A DNA stretch of 64,000 nucleotides from Streptomyces abyssomicinicus (GTDB taxonomy: Bacteria > Actinomycetota > Actinomycetes > Streptomycetales > Streptomycetaceae), in contig NZ_BBZI01000008.1 in NCBI RefSeq assembly GCF_008974245.1, forward strand, positions 549,516 through 613,515, given 5' to 3'. Shown piece after piece: positions 51,171 through 60,249 of this stretch. Each line of letters opens with the position of its first letter. Positions within the stretch are counted from its first letter, which is position 1. The notes under the pieces were generated by a model. It was given only the letters and a program-made list of their open reading frames with translations, made no database searches and was not told the origin of the DNA. Position numbers and translations under genes: made by a program.

Positions 51171-51478
51171 GGCGGGCGTGGGCGGCGCTGGGACGGACGC
51201 GGCGGCTGCTCGTGACCGCCGCCGCGGTGCTCGCCGTCGCCGCGGCGGTCGCCACGCAGGCGCTGAACCACAGCACGAGCGCGAATCCCGCGGACCGGCG
51301 CGGGACCGTCGAGCGGGTGGATCCGGGACCGGGCCCGTCACCGTCCTGCTCCTGGGCGCACGAGGCGGGGCCGGACGCCACGGCGGACGCCAGGCCCGGC
51401 GACGGCGAGTTCAGGGCCGTGCCCGCCGACTCCCTGTGTTCCGCCGCGGAGCCCCGCGCGCGGGGGGAGGCCGGGTGA
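51167..51478 (+). CDS. small single-pass membrane or secreted protein
   Basis: 103 residues: a basic N-terminus (RRAWAALGRTRR), one hydrophobic helix (LLVTAAAVLAVAAAVATQAL) and a short extracellular Pro/Ala/Asp-rich tail containing two Cys. No family recognised. GTG start overlapping the SUKH stop (GTGA) suggests joint expression. Could be an accessory part of the immunity locus. Confidence 0.65.
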   Translation: MRRAWAALGRTRRLLVTAAAVLAVAAAVATQALNHSTSANPADRRGTVERVDPGPGPSPSCSWAHEAGPDATADARPGDGEFRAVPADSLCSAAEPRARGEAG

Positions 51479-51553
51479 CCGGCGCCGTCCGGCTCGCCGG
51501 CACCGGGTTCGGACCACCACACCGCCCGCGCGGGGCGGGGAAGGAGAGCACGC

Positions 51554-52210
51554 ATGGACCGGCAGGCACGGGTGGAGGCCGCGTGGCGGCGTTACGAGGA
51601 CTGGCTGAGCAGGCACGCGCCGCTCTCGTACGGCCTCCTGCGCGAGCCGGCGACGCCTGAGCAGCTGGAGCGGGCCGAGCAGGCCACGGGCATCGTGATG
51701 CCGCCGGAACTCAGGGCGCTCTACCTGATCCACGACGGCGTGCGGGGCGCCGACCTGGAGGAGTTCGGCGAGCAGCCGTTCGCGCCGGAAGGCGAGGGCG
51801 ATCCCTGGCACCGGAAGGCGAACGCGGTCGACTTCATGCCCAACGGCCAGGCGTGGCTTCCGCTCGACCACCTGGTCGACGCGCACGGCGGGCCGCTCGC
51901 GGATGCCACCGGCCTGGATCCCGTGTCCTGCCTGCCCGTCACCGCGAGCGCGAGGTACACGATGACGGAGGGCCTGTACCTCGACCCGGCGACGGGATCG
52001 CTGGGCACCTGGGCGGACGCCCAGGAGCCGGCGCCGGTGGGGGCGGACCTCGCCGAATGGCTGGAGGAGGGCGTCGCCGCCCTGGCCGAGGGGCGCCCCG
52101 ACCGCTTCCTCGGGATGCGTCCCTACCTGTCCCCCACCGGTGACGGCCTGACCTGGTTCGACCCCGACCCGATGTACGAGCAGGACGGCTGGCGGCCCGT
52201 GACGCGCTGA
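51554..52210 (+). CDS. SMI1/KNR4 (SUKH) family protein, likely immunity protein
   Basis: 218 residues. SUKH hallmark AWRRYEDWLSRHAPLSYGLLREPATPEQLERAEQATGIVMPPELRALYLIHDGV, then AWLPLDHLVDAHGG, VTASARYTMTEGLYLDPATGSLGTWAD and a C-terminal DLAEWLEEGVAALAEGR helix. SUKH proteins neutralise nuclease and other polymorphic toxins. It is convergent with, and 109 bases from, the gene for a secreted protein ending in a DNase domain. ATG with GGGGAAGGAGAG upstream. Confidence 0.85.
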   Translation: MDRQARVEAAWRRYEDWLSRHAPLSYGLLREPATPEQLERAEQATGIVMPPELRALYLIHDGVRGADLEEFGEQPFAPEGEGDPWHRKANAVDFMPNGQAWLPLDHLVDAHGGPLADATGLDPVSCLPVTASARYTMTEGLYLDPATGSLGTWADAQEPAPVGADLAEWLEEGVAALAEGRPDRFLGMRPYLSPTGDGLTWFDPDPMYEQDGWRPVTR

Positions 52211-52229
52211 CCGCCGTCCCCCCGACAGG

Positions 52230-52263
52230 CCGGCCCCCGGACCCGTGCGGGTCCGAGGGCCGG
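52230..52263. terminator. bidirectional hairpin between SUKH and toxin genes
   Basis: Arms of 16 bases (CCGGCCCCCGGACCCG against CGGGTCCGAGGGCCGG) pair with one C.A mismatch around a tight TG turn, between convergent genes. Confidence 0.8.
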
Positions 52264-52319
52264 TTCCCCTGGCGCGGTCGAAGGGTCAGGGGGTCACTTC
52301 AGGACGTCACGTCAGGGCG

Positions 52320-55300
52320 TCACGGGCGCTGGGCGCACGTGATCACGTCGGCGGTGGCGTCACAGTCCTGGAACCCGTCGATGTCCACCCAGTAGGTGTC
52401 CGTGTCGAGCAGCCGGAAGGTCGACGCGAACGACCCGAAGCGGGCCATCGACTGGGAGTTGACGTTCAGCGACATCGAGGACCGGCCGCAGGTCTCGTCC
52501 CAGGTCGGCGCCGCGTACCGCTCGTCGTCGTACAGCCGGTAGGTTCCGTCGGCCAGCTTCTTCTCGTAGGTCTGGACGCAGTCACGTCCCTGCGTCGCGT
52601 CCGAGACGGGCTTGGGGTTCTTGCCGCCCTCGGCCGTGGGCATGCCGGCCGACTGGTACGTCGCGTTGAAGGAGTACTCGTCGCAGGAGCGCCGGTCCTT
52701 GTTCGAGCTCGAGAGTCCCGGGTGGAGCGCCGTGTCGGCGCGGTACACCATCCGGTTCGCCGCCGCTCCGTAGCAGACCCGGTACCGGTTCGCGTTCTCG
52801 CTGCGCCCGGCCTTGTTGGCGCCCGCCGCGTTCCGGGTCTTGCTCGGCATGTACTGCAGCGGGGTCACCGGCGTCTGCCCGAAGAACTCGGGGGCCAGGC
52901 GGTTCTGGATCAGCCAGGCGTGCGCCGCGGCCGAGGGGAACTTCTTCGCGTTCATCGAGTAGCCCGGGCTGTACTCCTTGATGACGCAGCCGCCGGACCC
53001 GTACACCGTGTCGCAGCGCGCGGGGATGGCCGCCGGGGAGGTGCCGTGGTTGTCGGTCACCACCATGTTCGGGGTGTCGGTGCTGAGGATCCCCTGGATG
53101 ATCTGCGGGATGTCCCGGGACAGGTCCTTGTCCTTGGCGCCGGAGGCGTTGGCCACGCTGCCGTCCCAGGTCGTCTCGGCGTTGCCCTGGGCGATGTGGG
53201 TGTCCGCGCCGGACGTCCACGTGGGGCTGCGGTCGGTCTCCCAGTCGAAGCCCGTGTCGTTGTCGGCGCAGCCGCCGTTGCCGCAGGTGGCCAGGATGCT
53301 GAACGCCAGGGCCTTGGGCGAGGCCGGCCACTGGTCCGTGATCCCGCTGGGCAGCGGCGTCATCTGGAGCCAGTGCTTGATCGTGTTGCCCTTCGGGTCG
53401 AGCTTGAACTGCCACATCAGCTCGAAGTCCTGGTAGTAGTCCTTCTTGCCGTTGTTGCCCTTGACGTTCCACGAGAACAGCAGGCACGCCTCGCTGCGGC
53501 GGATGAAGGACTTCTGGGCGGTGAGGGTGGTGTCGCACCAGGAGCTGTCGAGGAGGGGGCCGGTGTATCCGGCGGCCGCCGTCGGGGACGCGTCCCGCGT
53601 GCCCGTCCGGTCGGCGCCCTGACGCTCGCGGGCCTTCTGCGCCTTGATCGCCTCCGCCGCCCTGGCGGTGCGCTGCTTCAGCGGTGTGACGGTGATGGTG
53701 GCGTCGCCGGCCTCGGTGGTCCGCTGCTTGCCGGAGAGCAGGGCGGGGGCGTCCTGCTGGACGGCGCCCGAGCTCGTCAGGGTCTCCCAGCCGTCCCAGC
53801 CGAACGCCGGGTAGGGGTTGTTCCAGTCGGCCGGGTCGACCGCGGCCGGGTCGGGCTCGTTGAGCGTGATGTCGACCTTGTGGCTCCGGGTCGCGGGCGC
53901 CGTTCCGGCGATGAACCCGTACCCGTTGGTGGCGCCGACGTTGTCCGCGCGGTCCACGGCCTGGGTCTCGACCTGGTGCGCGCCGTCGGTGGTGGGCGTC
54001 ACCGCGAACGTTCCCGACGTGCCGGTCGGTGTGGTCGCGGTGTTCACCGTCTGCCAGGTGCCGCGTCCCGGGGCCCCCGCGTCCGGGTCGGCGTCCTCGC
54101 CGTCCACCCGGTACCGGAGCCGGTTGGCGTCGGCGGCCGCGGCCGCCGTCCACGTGCCGGACTGGCCGCTGCCGCCGCCGTAGCTCCCCTCGGGGTACTG
54201 GGCGGAGGTCACCGGGGACGGCTCGTCGGGCGCGGTGGTGTCGACGACGAACTGCGTCCAGGGGGACCAGTTCAGGTTGTAGTGGGTGCCGTCGTAGGCG
54301 TTGGTGCGGAACTTGTAGGTCTTGCCGTCCTTGAGCTGGCCGGCCGGGACGGTGACGGTGACCGGCTTGCCCTGCTCACCGGCCTCGGAGACCAGCAGGC
54401 CCTCACCGGCGGGCGTGGTGATGGGCGTGTCGGTGGCGGCGTCGTACACCTGGAAGGTGCCGCTCACGGTGTCGCCGTCGGCGTCGGTGAAGGTGTCCCG
54501 CAGGGTGGGCGTGGTGGTGTTGACCGCCCACACCCCGGCATAGGACTTGAAGGGGGCGCCCGCCTGGCGGTCGGCGCCGTCCGAGGGCCGGTAGTTGTAG
54601 GTGACGGACAGCTTCGGCTGGTTCGTGGTCGCGTTGCCGGAGTTGACCCGCTTCCACGCCTTGGTGTCGTCGGTGGCCGCCCGCAGGCCCATGTGGCCGC
54701 GGGTCACCTTGGCCGACGCCCAGGACTGGACGAGGGTGTCGACGTCGGCGTTGATCCAGCCGTCGGGCTGGGTGGCGGTGCAGTCGGGGTTGCCCCGGGT
54801 CTGCGTGGAGGAGTGGTACTGCTGCTTCCAGGTGGGCTGGCTGGTCCACCGCGAGGACGTCGAGGAGGCGGTGGTGTCCCAGACGGTCCAGCTCTGGCTG
54901 GAGCAGTCGGTGTTGCCGGAGTGGAAGTTGTACAGCGCCAGGTTGGTGTCGACGATCAGCGCGTCCTGGATCGGTGTGGTGTTCCAGGTGATGAAGGAGC
55001 GCGCGGTCCGGGGCGTGCCGTCGGCGTTGGTGGTGCCGGGGTTGCCCATGTCGAGTTCGACGTCGTTGGACCAGTCGACGGTCTCGCCCTGCTGCACGTA
55101 GGTGTCGAAGGTGGCGGCCAGGGCCGAGGTGGAGGGGTCGACGGTGACCGGGTAGCGGGTCTTCGGGTCGTTCAGGAAGTCCGCGGAGGGCGTGACGACG
55201 AGGTCGATCCGGCCCTCGCCCTTGTCGACGACCTTCATGCCGACCCGGGTCCGACGGTCGTGCTTGCCGGACGTCTCGTCGACGGAGGCGTCCCACATGA

Positions 55301-56141
55301 CCGGTGCGGGCATGGTGGCCCGCGCGACGCCCGTCGCGGCGTCGGTGAAGGTGACGGACCCGTCGTCGTTCGCCTGCGCCCTCAGGCCCTTGGCCTTGAC
55401 CGGCAGCGTGTAGGAGTAGGCGCCGTCCGGCCGTTCCCGGATCTCGACGAACTGCTCGAAGCCGGTCCGGGTGGCCTCGACGACCAGGTCGGCGCCGGGC
55501 ACCGCGTCGGCGTAGCGGGCGGTGGTGCCGTCGAGTTCCGGCTCGGGCAGGCCGCCCTTCCACTGGAGGGTGACGCTCTCGTCGCCGGAGCCGAGGGTGA
55601 CCAGGTCCCGCGCGGTGGCCTTCTGCGCCGCGGCGAGCGAGCCGGGTGCGGCGCCGCCCTTGCCGGCCAGGCGCAGGCCGGCGGGGTGTTCCTTCGCCTT
55701 CACCGATCCGTCGGCTGCCTTGGTCAGGGTGGCGTCGACGGTGCGCCACGTGCCGCCCCGCCGGACCCGCTCGGGTCCGGGCGTCATCTCGGTGGTCAGC
55801 GTGCCGTCGGGGTTGGCGACGGTGATCGAGTCGGCGGTGGTCTCGTCGGTGGCGGTGACCTTCTCGCCGGTCCTCCTGGCCTCCAGGAGCGCCCACGCCT
55901 TCGAGCCCTCGGCGTGGGACGCGGCCCACGCCAGGTCGTCCTCGAGGATCTGCGCCTCGGACGGCTGGGTGAGCCGGGTGGAGGAGGGCGGATCGTCGGG
56001 GAGGGGGGCCGCGGCGGCCTGCCCGGTCAGTGCGATGCCGGCTTCGGCGGTCAGCACCAGCGCGGTGGCCGCGGCCAGCCGCGTGAGGCGTCTGCTGCGG
56101 TGGGGGCGTCTCGATGCGGTCGGTTGTGCGGAGGGATACAC
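52320..56141 (-). CDS. secreted DNRLRE-domain protein with C-terminal NucA/NucB-type DNase
   Basis: 1273 residues, exported (Sec signal to about 46: RLAAATALVLTAEAGIALTGQAAAA). The N-terminal half includes RDLVTLGSGDESVTLQWKG and the DNRLRE region after VDPSTSALAATFDTYVQ (about 335-500), as in cell-wall-associated polymorphic proteins; fibronectin-like segments follow (VVDTTAPDEPSPVTSAQYPEG and AAAADANRLRYRVDG). The last 300 residues contain RYRVCYG, C1153 in SCDEYSFNATYQSAG and NVNSQSMARFGSFAS, matching the CDEYPFAST...NxxQGxxLxxF layout of NucA/NucB deoxyribonucleases. So the protein likely carries a DNase tip. GTG start at 56141 with AAGGA upstream. Two SUKH genes converge on it. Confidence 0.82.
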   Translation of the reverse strand: MYPSAQPTASRRPHRSRRLTRLAAATALVLTAEAGIALTGQAAAAPLPDDPPSSTRLTQPSEAQILEDDLAWAASHAEGSKAWALLEARRTGEKVTATDETTADSITVANPDGTLTTEMTPGPERVRRGGTWRTVDATLTKAADGSVKAKEHPAGLRLAGKGGAAPGSLAAAQKATARDLVTLGSGDESVTLQWKGGLPEPELDGTTARYADAVPGADLVVEATRTGFEQFVEIRERPDGAYSYTLPVKAKGLRAQANDDGSVTFTDAATGVARATMPAPVMWDASVDETSGKHDRRTRVGMKVVDKGEGRIDLVVTPSADFLNDPKTRYPVTVDPSTSALAATFDTYVQQGETVDWSNDVELDMGNPGTTNADGTPRTARSFITWNTTPIQDALIVDTNLALYNFHSGNTDCSSQSWTVWDTTASSTSSRWTSQPTWKQQYHSSTQTRGNPDCTATQPDGWINADVDTLVQSWASAKVTRGHMGLRAATDDTKAWKRVNSGNATTNQPKLSVTYNYRPSDGADRQAGAPFKSYAGVWAVNTTTPTLRDTFTDADGDTVSGTFQVYDAATDTPITTPAGEGLLVSEAGEQGKPVTVTVPAGQLKDGKTYKFRTNAYDGTHYNLNWSPWTQFVVDTTAPDEPSPVTSAQYPEGSYGGGSGQSGTWTAAAAADANRLRYRVDGEDADPDAGAPGRGTWQTVNTATTPTGTSGTFAVTPTTDGAHQVETQAVDRADNVGATNGYGFIAGTAPATRSHKVDITLNEPDPAAVDPADWNNPYPAFGWDGWETLTSSGAVQQDAPALLSGKQRTTEAGDATITVTPLKQRTARAAEAIKAQKARERQGADRTGTRDASPTAAAGYTGPLLDSSWCDTTLTAQKSFIRRSEACLLFSWNVKGNNGKKDYYQDFELMWQFKLDPKGNTIKHWLQMTPLPSGITDQWPASPKALAFSILATCGNGGCADNDTGFDWETDRSPTWTSGADTHIAQGNAETTWDGSVANASGAKDKDLSRDIPQIIQGILSTDTPNMVVTDNHGTSPAAIPARCDTVYGSGGCVIKEYSPGYSMNAKKFPSAAAHAWLIQNRLAPEFFGQTPVTPLQYMPSKTRNAAGANKAGRSENANRYRVCYGAAANRMVYRADTALHPGLSSSNKDRRSCDEYSFNATYQSAGMPTAEGGKNPKPVSDATQGRDCVQTYEKKLADGTYRLYDDERYAAPTWDETCGRSSMSLNVNSQSMARFGSFASTFRLLDTDTYWVDIDGFQDCDATADVITCAQRP

Positions 56142-56770
56142 GGGTGTGCCCAGTCCTTCCTTGCCATGACCTGAACTCCAGTGCGAATGCGCACCGGTGG
56201 ACGACCCTAGGAAGGAAGATCATTTGGGCTGTAGGTGCTTTCCGGACAGCCGCGGCCGGGTGAGGGCGCGGCGACCGGGCGCCGGGGCGGGCCGGGGAGG
56301 GCGGGACCGCAAACGTAAGTAGAGTCACACCCTCCGCTTGATGCGCTGCGACCGGTTCAGGCCGTCCCGGGGATCACGCTTCGTGGCCGGGCGGAGGGTG
56401 CCCCCGACGGCTGCGACGGCCGGCGGGGGCGGAGCGCGGCTTCCCCGCGGAGGTTCCGCGGAGGCGGGACACGGCCGCCGCGCGGTTCCGGATCACCCGC
56501 CGCGCGCTCACCGTGCGTGGCGGTCCCGGCGGGGGCCGCCGAACCGGCGTGGCCGATCCCGGCGGGTGTCCCCCGGCACTGGGCACGCCCGGCCGTCCGG
56601 TCGGGCTTCCTCCCGTGGCCGAAACTTTCGGGGACGACGGGCGGAGAAACGACGTGCGGCGGGCGACGGGACGGCGCGGGCGGCGGGCGGCGGGGCGGCA
56701 CGGGCGGCGCACAGGGCAGGCCCCCAGCCCGCCCGGCCGGCCGGGGCACGGCACCTCGGCCTACGCGGAC
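56142..56770. other. intergenic region between toxin and glyS
   Basis: About 630 bases, extremely G+C-rich to the right, in which I see no supported gene. The toxin gene promoter should be near 56160-56330, where AT-rich words (GAAGATCATTTGG, AACGTAAGTAGAG) stand out. The rest holds GGCG/CGGC runs and shadow frames. Confidence 0.4.
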
Positions 56771-56811
56771 GGGCCCCGGTCCTCCCCTGCGGAAGGGGAG
56801 GACCGGGGCCC
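56771..56811 (-). terminator. glyS terminator
   Basis: Perfect 18-bp stem GGGCCCCGGTCCTCCCCT and its complement around a 5-base loop, 21 bases after the glyS stop. Confidence 0.9.
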
Positions 56812-56832
56812 GGTGCGCGGGAAGGGAAGCGG

Positions 56833-58215
56833 TCAGCAGCCGATCAGGCGCGAGGCGAGGTAGCCCTCGATCTGGTCGAGGGAGACCCGCTCCTGCTTCA
56901 TGGTGTCGCGCTCACGCACGGTCACCGCGTTGTCCTCCAGGGTGTCGAAGTCGACGGTGACGCAGAACGGCGTGCCGATCTCGTCCTGGCGGCGGTAGCG
57001 GCGGCCGATGGCGCCGGCGTCGTCGAACTCGATGTTCCAGTGCTGGCGCAGCGCCTGGGCGAGGCCCTTCGCCTTGGGCGAGAGCTCCGGGTTGCGGGAG
57101 AGCGGGAGCACGGCGACCTTGACCGGCGCGATGCGCGGGTCGAGGCGCAGCACGACGCGCTTCTCCATCTTGCCCTTGGCGTTGGGCGCCTCGTCCTCGA
57201 CGTAGGCGTCGAGGAGGAAGGCCAGCAGGGTGCGGCCGACACCGGCCGCGGGCTCGATGACGTACGGGGTGTACCGCTCGTCGTTCTCCTGGTCGTAGTA
57301 CTGGAGGTCCTGACCGGAGGCCTTGCCGTGGGCGTTGAGGTCGTAGTCGGTGCGGTTGGCGACACCCTCGAGCTCGCCCCACTCGCTGCCGCCGAACTGG
57401 AAGCGGTACTCGATGTCGGCGGTGCGCTTGGAGTAGTGGGAGAGCTTCTCCTGCGGGTGCTCGAACCAGCGCATGTTCTCCTCACGCAGGCCCAGGCCGG
57501 TGTACCAGTTCCAGCGCTGCTCCATCCAGTACTCCTGCCACTTCTCGTCCTCGCCCGGCTTGACGAAGAACTCCATCTCCATCTGCTCGAACTCGCGGGT
57601 GCGGAAGATGAAGTTGCCGGGCGTGATCTCGTTGCGGAAGGACTTGCCCATCTGGGCGATGCCGAACGGCGGCTTGCGGCGCGCGGCGGTCTTCACCTGG
57701 GCGAAGTTGGTGAAGATGCCCTGGGCCGTCTCGGGGCGCAGGTAGGCGACCGAACCGCTGTCCTGGGTCGGGCCGAGGTGGGTGGAGAGCATGCCGGAGA
57801 ACTGCTTGGGCTCGGTGAACTGGCCCTTGACGCCGCAGTTGGGGCAGTTGATGTCGGCCAGGCCGTTCTCGGGGGCGCGGCCCTTCTTCTCCTCGTAGGC
57901 CTCCTCCAGGTGGTCGGCGCGGAAGCGCTTGTGACAGGAGGTGCACTCGGTGAGCGGGTCCGAGAAGGTGGCGACGTGACCGGAGGCGACCCAGACCTCG
58001 GGGGCGAGGATCACGGAGGAGTCGATGCCGACGACGTCCTCACGGGAGGTCACCATGTAGCGCCACCACTGGCGCTTGATGTTCTCCTTGAGCTCGACAC
58101 CCAGGTGCCCGTAGTCCCAGGCGGCCTTCTGACCGCCGTAGATCTCACTGCAGGGGAATACGAAGCCACGGCGCTTGCTCAGGCTGACGATGGTGTCGAT
58201 CTTGTCGGCGGCCAC
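56833..58215 (-). CDS. glyS: glycyl-tRNA synthetase (alpha2 type)
   Basis: 460 residues, class II synthetase charging tRNA-Gly. Motifs: IVSLSKRRGFVFPCSEIYGG at the N-terminus, a zinc-binding set CTSCHKRF and CPNCG, RPETAQGIFTNF, motif 2 FRNEITPGNFIFRTREFEQME, motif 3 PAAGVGRTLLAFL, and the C-terminal anticodon-binding domain ending in LASRLIGC. It is the homodimeric bacterial/eukaryotic type. GTG at 58215 gives the conserved VAADKIDTIV start with GAAGAGAG upstream. Confidence 0.97.
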   Translation of the reverse strand: MAADKIDTIVSLSKRRGFVFPCSEIYGGQKAAWDYGHLGVELKENIKRQWWRYMVTSREDVVGIDSSVILAPEVWVASGHVATFSDPLTECTSCHKRFRADHLEEAYEEKKGRAPENGLADINCPNCGVKGQFTEPKQFSGMLSTHLGPTQDSGSVAYLRPETAQGIFTNFAQVKTAARRKPPFGIAQMGKSFRNEITPGNFIFRTREFEQMEMEFFVKPGEDEKWQEYWMEQRWNWYTGLGLREENMRWFEHPQEKLSHYSKRTADIEYRFQFGGSEWGELEGVANRTDYDLNAHGKASGQDLQYYDQENDERYTPYVIEPAAGVGRTLLAFLLDAYVEDEAPNAKGKMEKRVVLRLDPRIAPVKVAVLPLSRNPELSPKAKGLAQALRQHWNIEFDDAGAIGRRYRRQDEIGTPFCVTVDFDTLEDNAVTVRERDTMKQERVSLDQIEGYLASRLIGC

Positions 58216-58416
58216 GGTGCTCTCTTCATTACGACGACGGGCGGCGAGCGGCCGGCCGGCGACTGCCGCACCGGCCCCTCGGAGCATTGCTTCACAGCGA
58301 ATGCCTCAGGTTACCGGCGGGGACTGCCCCCCGATCAAATCGGTCCCGCCACCAGGCCGCACGAGGCTGTGCGACACACCCCATCCGGCCCCTTCGCGTA
58401 GCTTTGACCTCCGTTG

Positions 58417-58458
58417 TTGACAACGGTTTCCATATTAGTTGAAAATGAGAGTCATGAA
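58417..58458 (+). promoter_or_regulatory. znuA promoter and Zur box
   Basis: TTGACA at 58417-58422 is a good -35. TGAAAATGA followed by three bases and TCAT (58440-58455) matches the left and inner part of the Zur box (TGAAAATGATTTTCA-like). The box overlaps the start codon region, so the transcript may be nearly leaderless and Zur would block initiation directly. Confidence 0.7.
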
Positions 58459-59449
58459 CGTCCGACGACTCATACCGACGACCGCCGCCGCCACCGCCAC
58501 GGTGCTCGGCGCCATCGCCCTCACCGCCTGCTCCGGCGGAGAGACGGCCACCGCCAAGAACACCGAGAAGTTCGATGTCGTCGCGTCGTTCTACCCGATG
58601 GCCTTCCTCGCCGAGCAGATCGGCGGGAAGAACGTCAACGTCACGACCCTCGTCGAGCCCGGCCAGGAGCCGCACGACCTGGAGATCACCGCCCGGCAGA
58701 CCGCCGCGCTCACCGAGGCGGACGCGATCCTCTACCTGCAGGGCCTTCAGCCCGCCGTCGACGAGGCCGTCGCCCAGACCGAGGGCCCGGAGCGGATAGA
58801 CGCCGCCACCCTCACCGAGCTGGAGGAGCACGGCGCCGAGGTCGACGGGGAGCACGCCGACGAGCACGCGGACGAGCACGCCGACGAGCACGAGGGCCAC
58901 GACCACGGCCACGACCACGCGGCCGGTGCCAAGGACCCGCACATCTGGCTGGACCCGGACAAGTACGCCGAGGTCGCCGAGGGCGTCTCCAAGGCCTTCC
59001 AGAAGGCCGACCCGGCCCACGCGGCCGACTACCGGGCCAACACCGAGGACCTGGTGAACCGCCTCGACGCGCTGGACCAGAAGTTCGAGGACGGCCTGAA
59101 GGACCGGAAGACCGACGTCTTCCTCACCAACCACTCCGCCTTCGGATACCTCGCCGAGGCCTACGGCCTGATCGAGGAGTCCGTCACCGGCCTCGACCCC
59201 GAGTCCGAGCCCAGCGGCGCCCGCGTCAAGGAGCTCCAGCACATCGCGGAGGAGGACGGCGTCACCACCGTCTTCTACGAGACCCTGGTCAGTGACAGCA
59301 CCGCGAAGACCCTCGCCGCGGACACCGGTCTGCGGACCGACGTGCTCGACCCGCTGGAGGGCGTCACCGACAAGTCGCGCGGCGACGACTACTTCCAGGT
59401 CATGGAGTCCAACCTCACGGCGCTGCGGAAGGCGCTGGGAGCCAAGTGA
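58454..59449 (+). CDS. znuA: zinc ABC transporter, substrate-binding lipoprotein
   Basis: 331 residues. Lipoprotein signal with lipobox LTAC, then the cluster A-I metal-binding fold: VASFYPMAFLAEQIGG, VEPGQEPHDLEIT (metal His), a His/Asp/Glu-rich loop with HADEHADEHADEHEGH and DHGHDH, DPHIWLDP (metal His), FLTNHSAFGYLAEAYGL (metal His) and ETLVSDSTAKTLA. The long His-rich loop is typical of zinc-specific ZnuA. ATG at 58454 chosen (58445 is the alternative). Stop overlaps znuC. Confidence 0.93.
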   Translation: MNVRRLIPTTAAATATVLGAIALTACSGGETATAKNTEKFDVVASFYPMAFLAEQIGGKNVNVTTLVEPGQEPHDLEITARQTAALTEADAILYLQGLQPAVDEAVAQTEGPERIDAATLTELEEHGAEVDGEHADEHADEHADEHEGHDHGHDHAAGAKDPHIWLDPDKYAEVAEGVSKAFQKADPAHAADYRANTEDLVNRLDALDQKFEDGLKDRKTDVFLTNHSAFGYLAEAYGLIEESVTGLDPESEPSGARVKELQHIAEEDGVTTVFYETLVSDSTAKTLAADTGLRTDVLDPLEGVTDKSRGDDYFQVMESNLTALRKALGAK

Positions 59450-60249
59450 GCCGGCAGGAACCCCACCCTCAGGAGGGCGCCGTGGACGAGCCCGTCATAT
59501 CCCTGCGCACGGTCCGCGCCGAGCTGGGCGCGAAGCCCGTCCTGCGCGGCATCGACCTGACCGTGCGGCACGGCGAGGTCGTCGCGCTGCTCGGCGCCAA
59601 CGGCTCCGGCAAGTCGACCACGGTGCGCGCGATCATCGGCCAGGTGCCGGTGGTCTCCGGCGAGATCGACCTGTTCGGCGTGGACCGCCGCCGGTTCCGG
59701 CAGTGGTCGCGCGTCGGCTACGTCCCGCAGCGCACCACCGCCGCGGGTGGCGTCCCGGCCACGGTCACCGAGGTGGTCGCCTCGGGGCGGCTCTCCCGGG
59801 CCCGCTTCGGCCTGCTCCGCAAGGTCGACCACGTGGCGGTGCGGCACGCCTTGGAGCTGGTCGGCCTCGCCGACCGCGCCAAGGACCCGGTGGACGCCCT
59901 CTCCGGCGGCCAGCACCAGCGGGTGCTGATCGCCCGCGCGCTCGCCTCCGAGCCCGAGCTGCTGATCATGGACGAGCCGATGGCGGGCGTCGACCTGGCC
60001 AGCCAGGAGGTCCTCGCGGACACCCTGCGCGAGCAGGTCTCCCGCGGCGTCACCGTGCTGCTCGTGCTGCACGAGCTGGGCCCGCTGGAGCCGCTGATCG
60101 ACCGCGCGGTGGTGCTGCGCGACGGCTGCGTCCTGCACGACGGCCCGCCGCCGAAGGCCCTCGGCCAGCACGCGCTGCCCGGCCACGACCACGTCCACCC
60201 GCACGACGACGCGGACGCCGACCACCTCCGTACGGGACTGCTGAGCTGA
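59446..60249 (+). CDS. znuC: zinc ABC transporter, ATPase
   Basis: 267 residues. Walker A GANGSGKST at 50-58, signature LSGGQHQRV, Walker B LLIMDEP and the switch His in LVLHELG. The C-terminus is extended with a His-rich tail (ALPGHDHVHPHDDADADH) suiting a zinc transporter. Start overlaps the znuA stop; an internal GTG at 59482 with AGGAGG 5 bases upstream is equally plausible. Confidence 0.95.
   Translation: MSRQEPHPQEGAVDEPVISLRTVRAELGAKPVLRGIDLTVRHGEVVALLGANGSGKSTTVRAIIGQVPVVSGEIDLFGVDRRRFRQWSRVGYVPQRTTAAGGVPATVTEVVASGRLSRARFGLLRKVDHVAVRHALELVGLADRAKDPVDALSGGQHQRVLIARALASEPELLIMDEPMAGVDLASQEVLADTLREQVSRGVTVLLVLHELGPLEPLIDRAVVLRDGCVLHDGPPPKALGQHALPGHDHVHPHDDADADHLRTGLLS

Noticed and set aside
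52245..56174. 1309-codon plus-strand open frame
   Set aside because: Antisense to the DNRLRE/DNase protein, which has a signal peptide and domain motifs; the frame itself is Gly/Val/Arg-rich noise.
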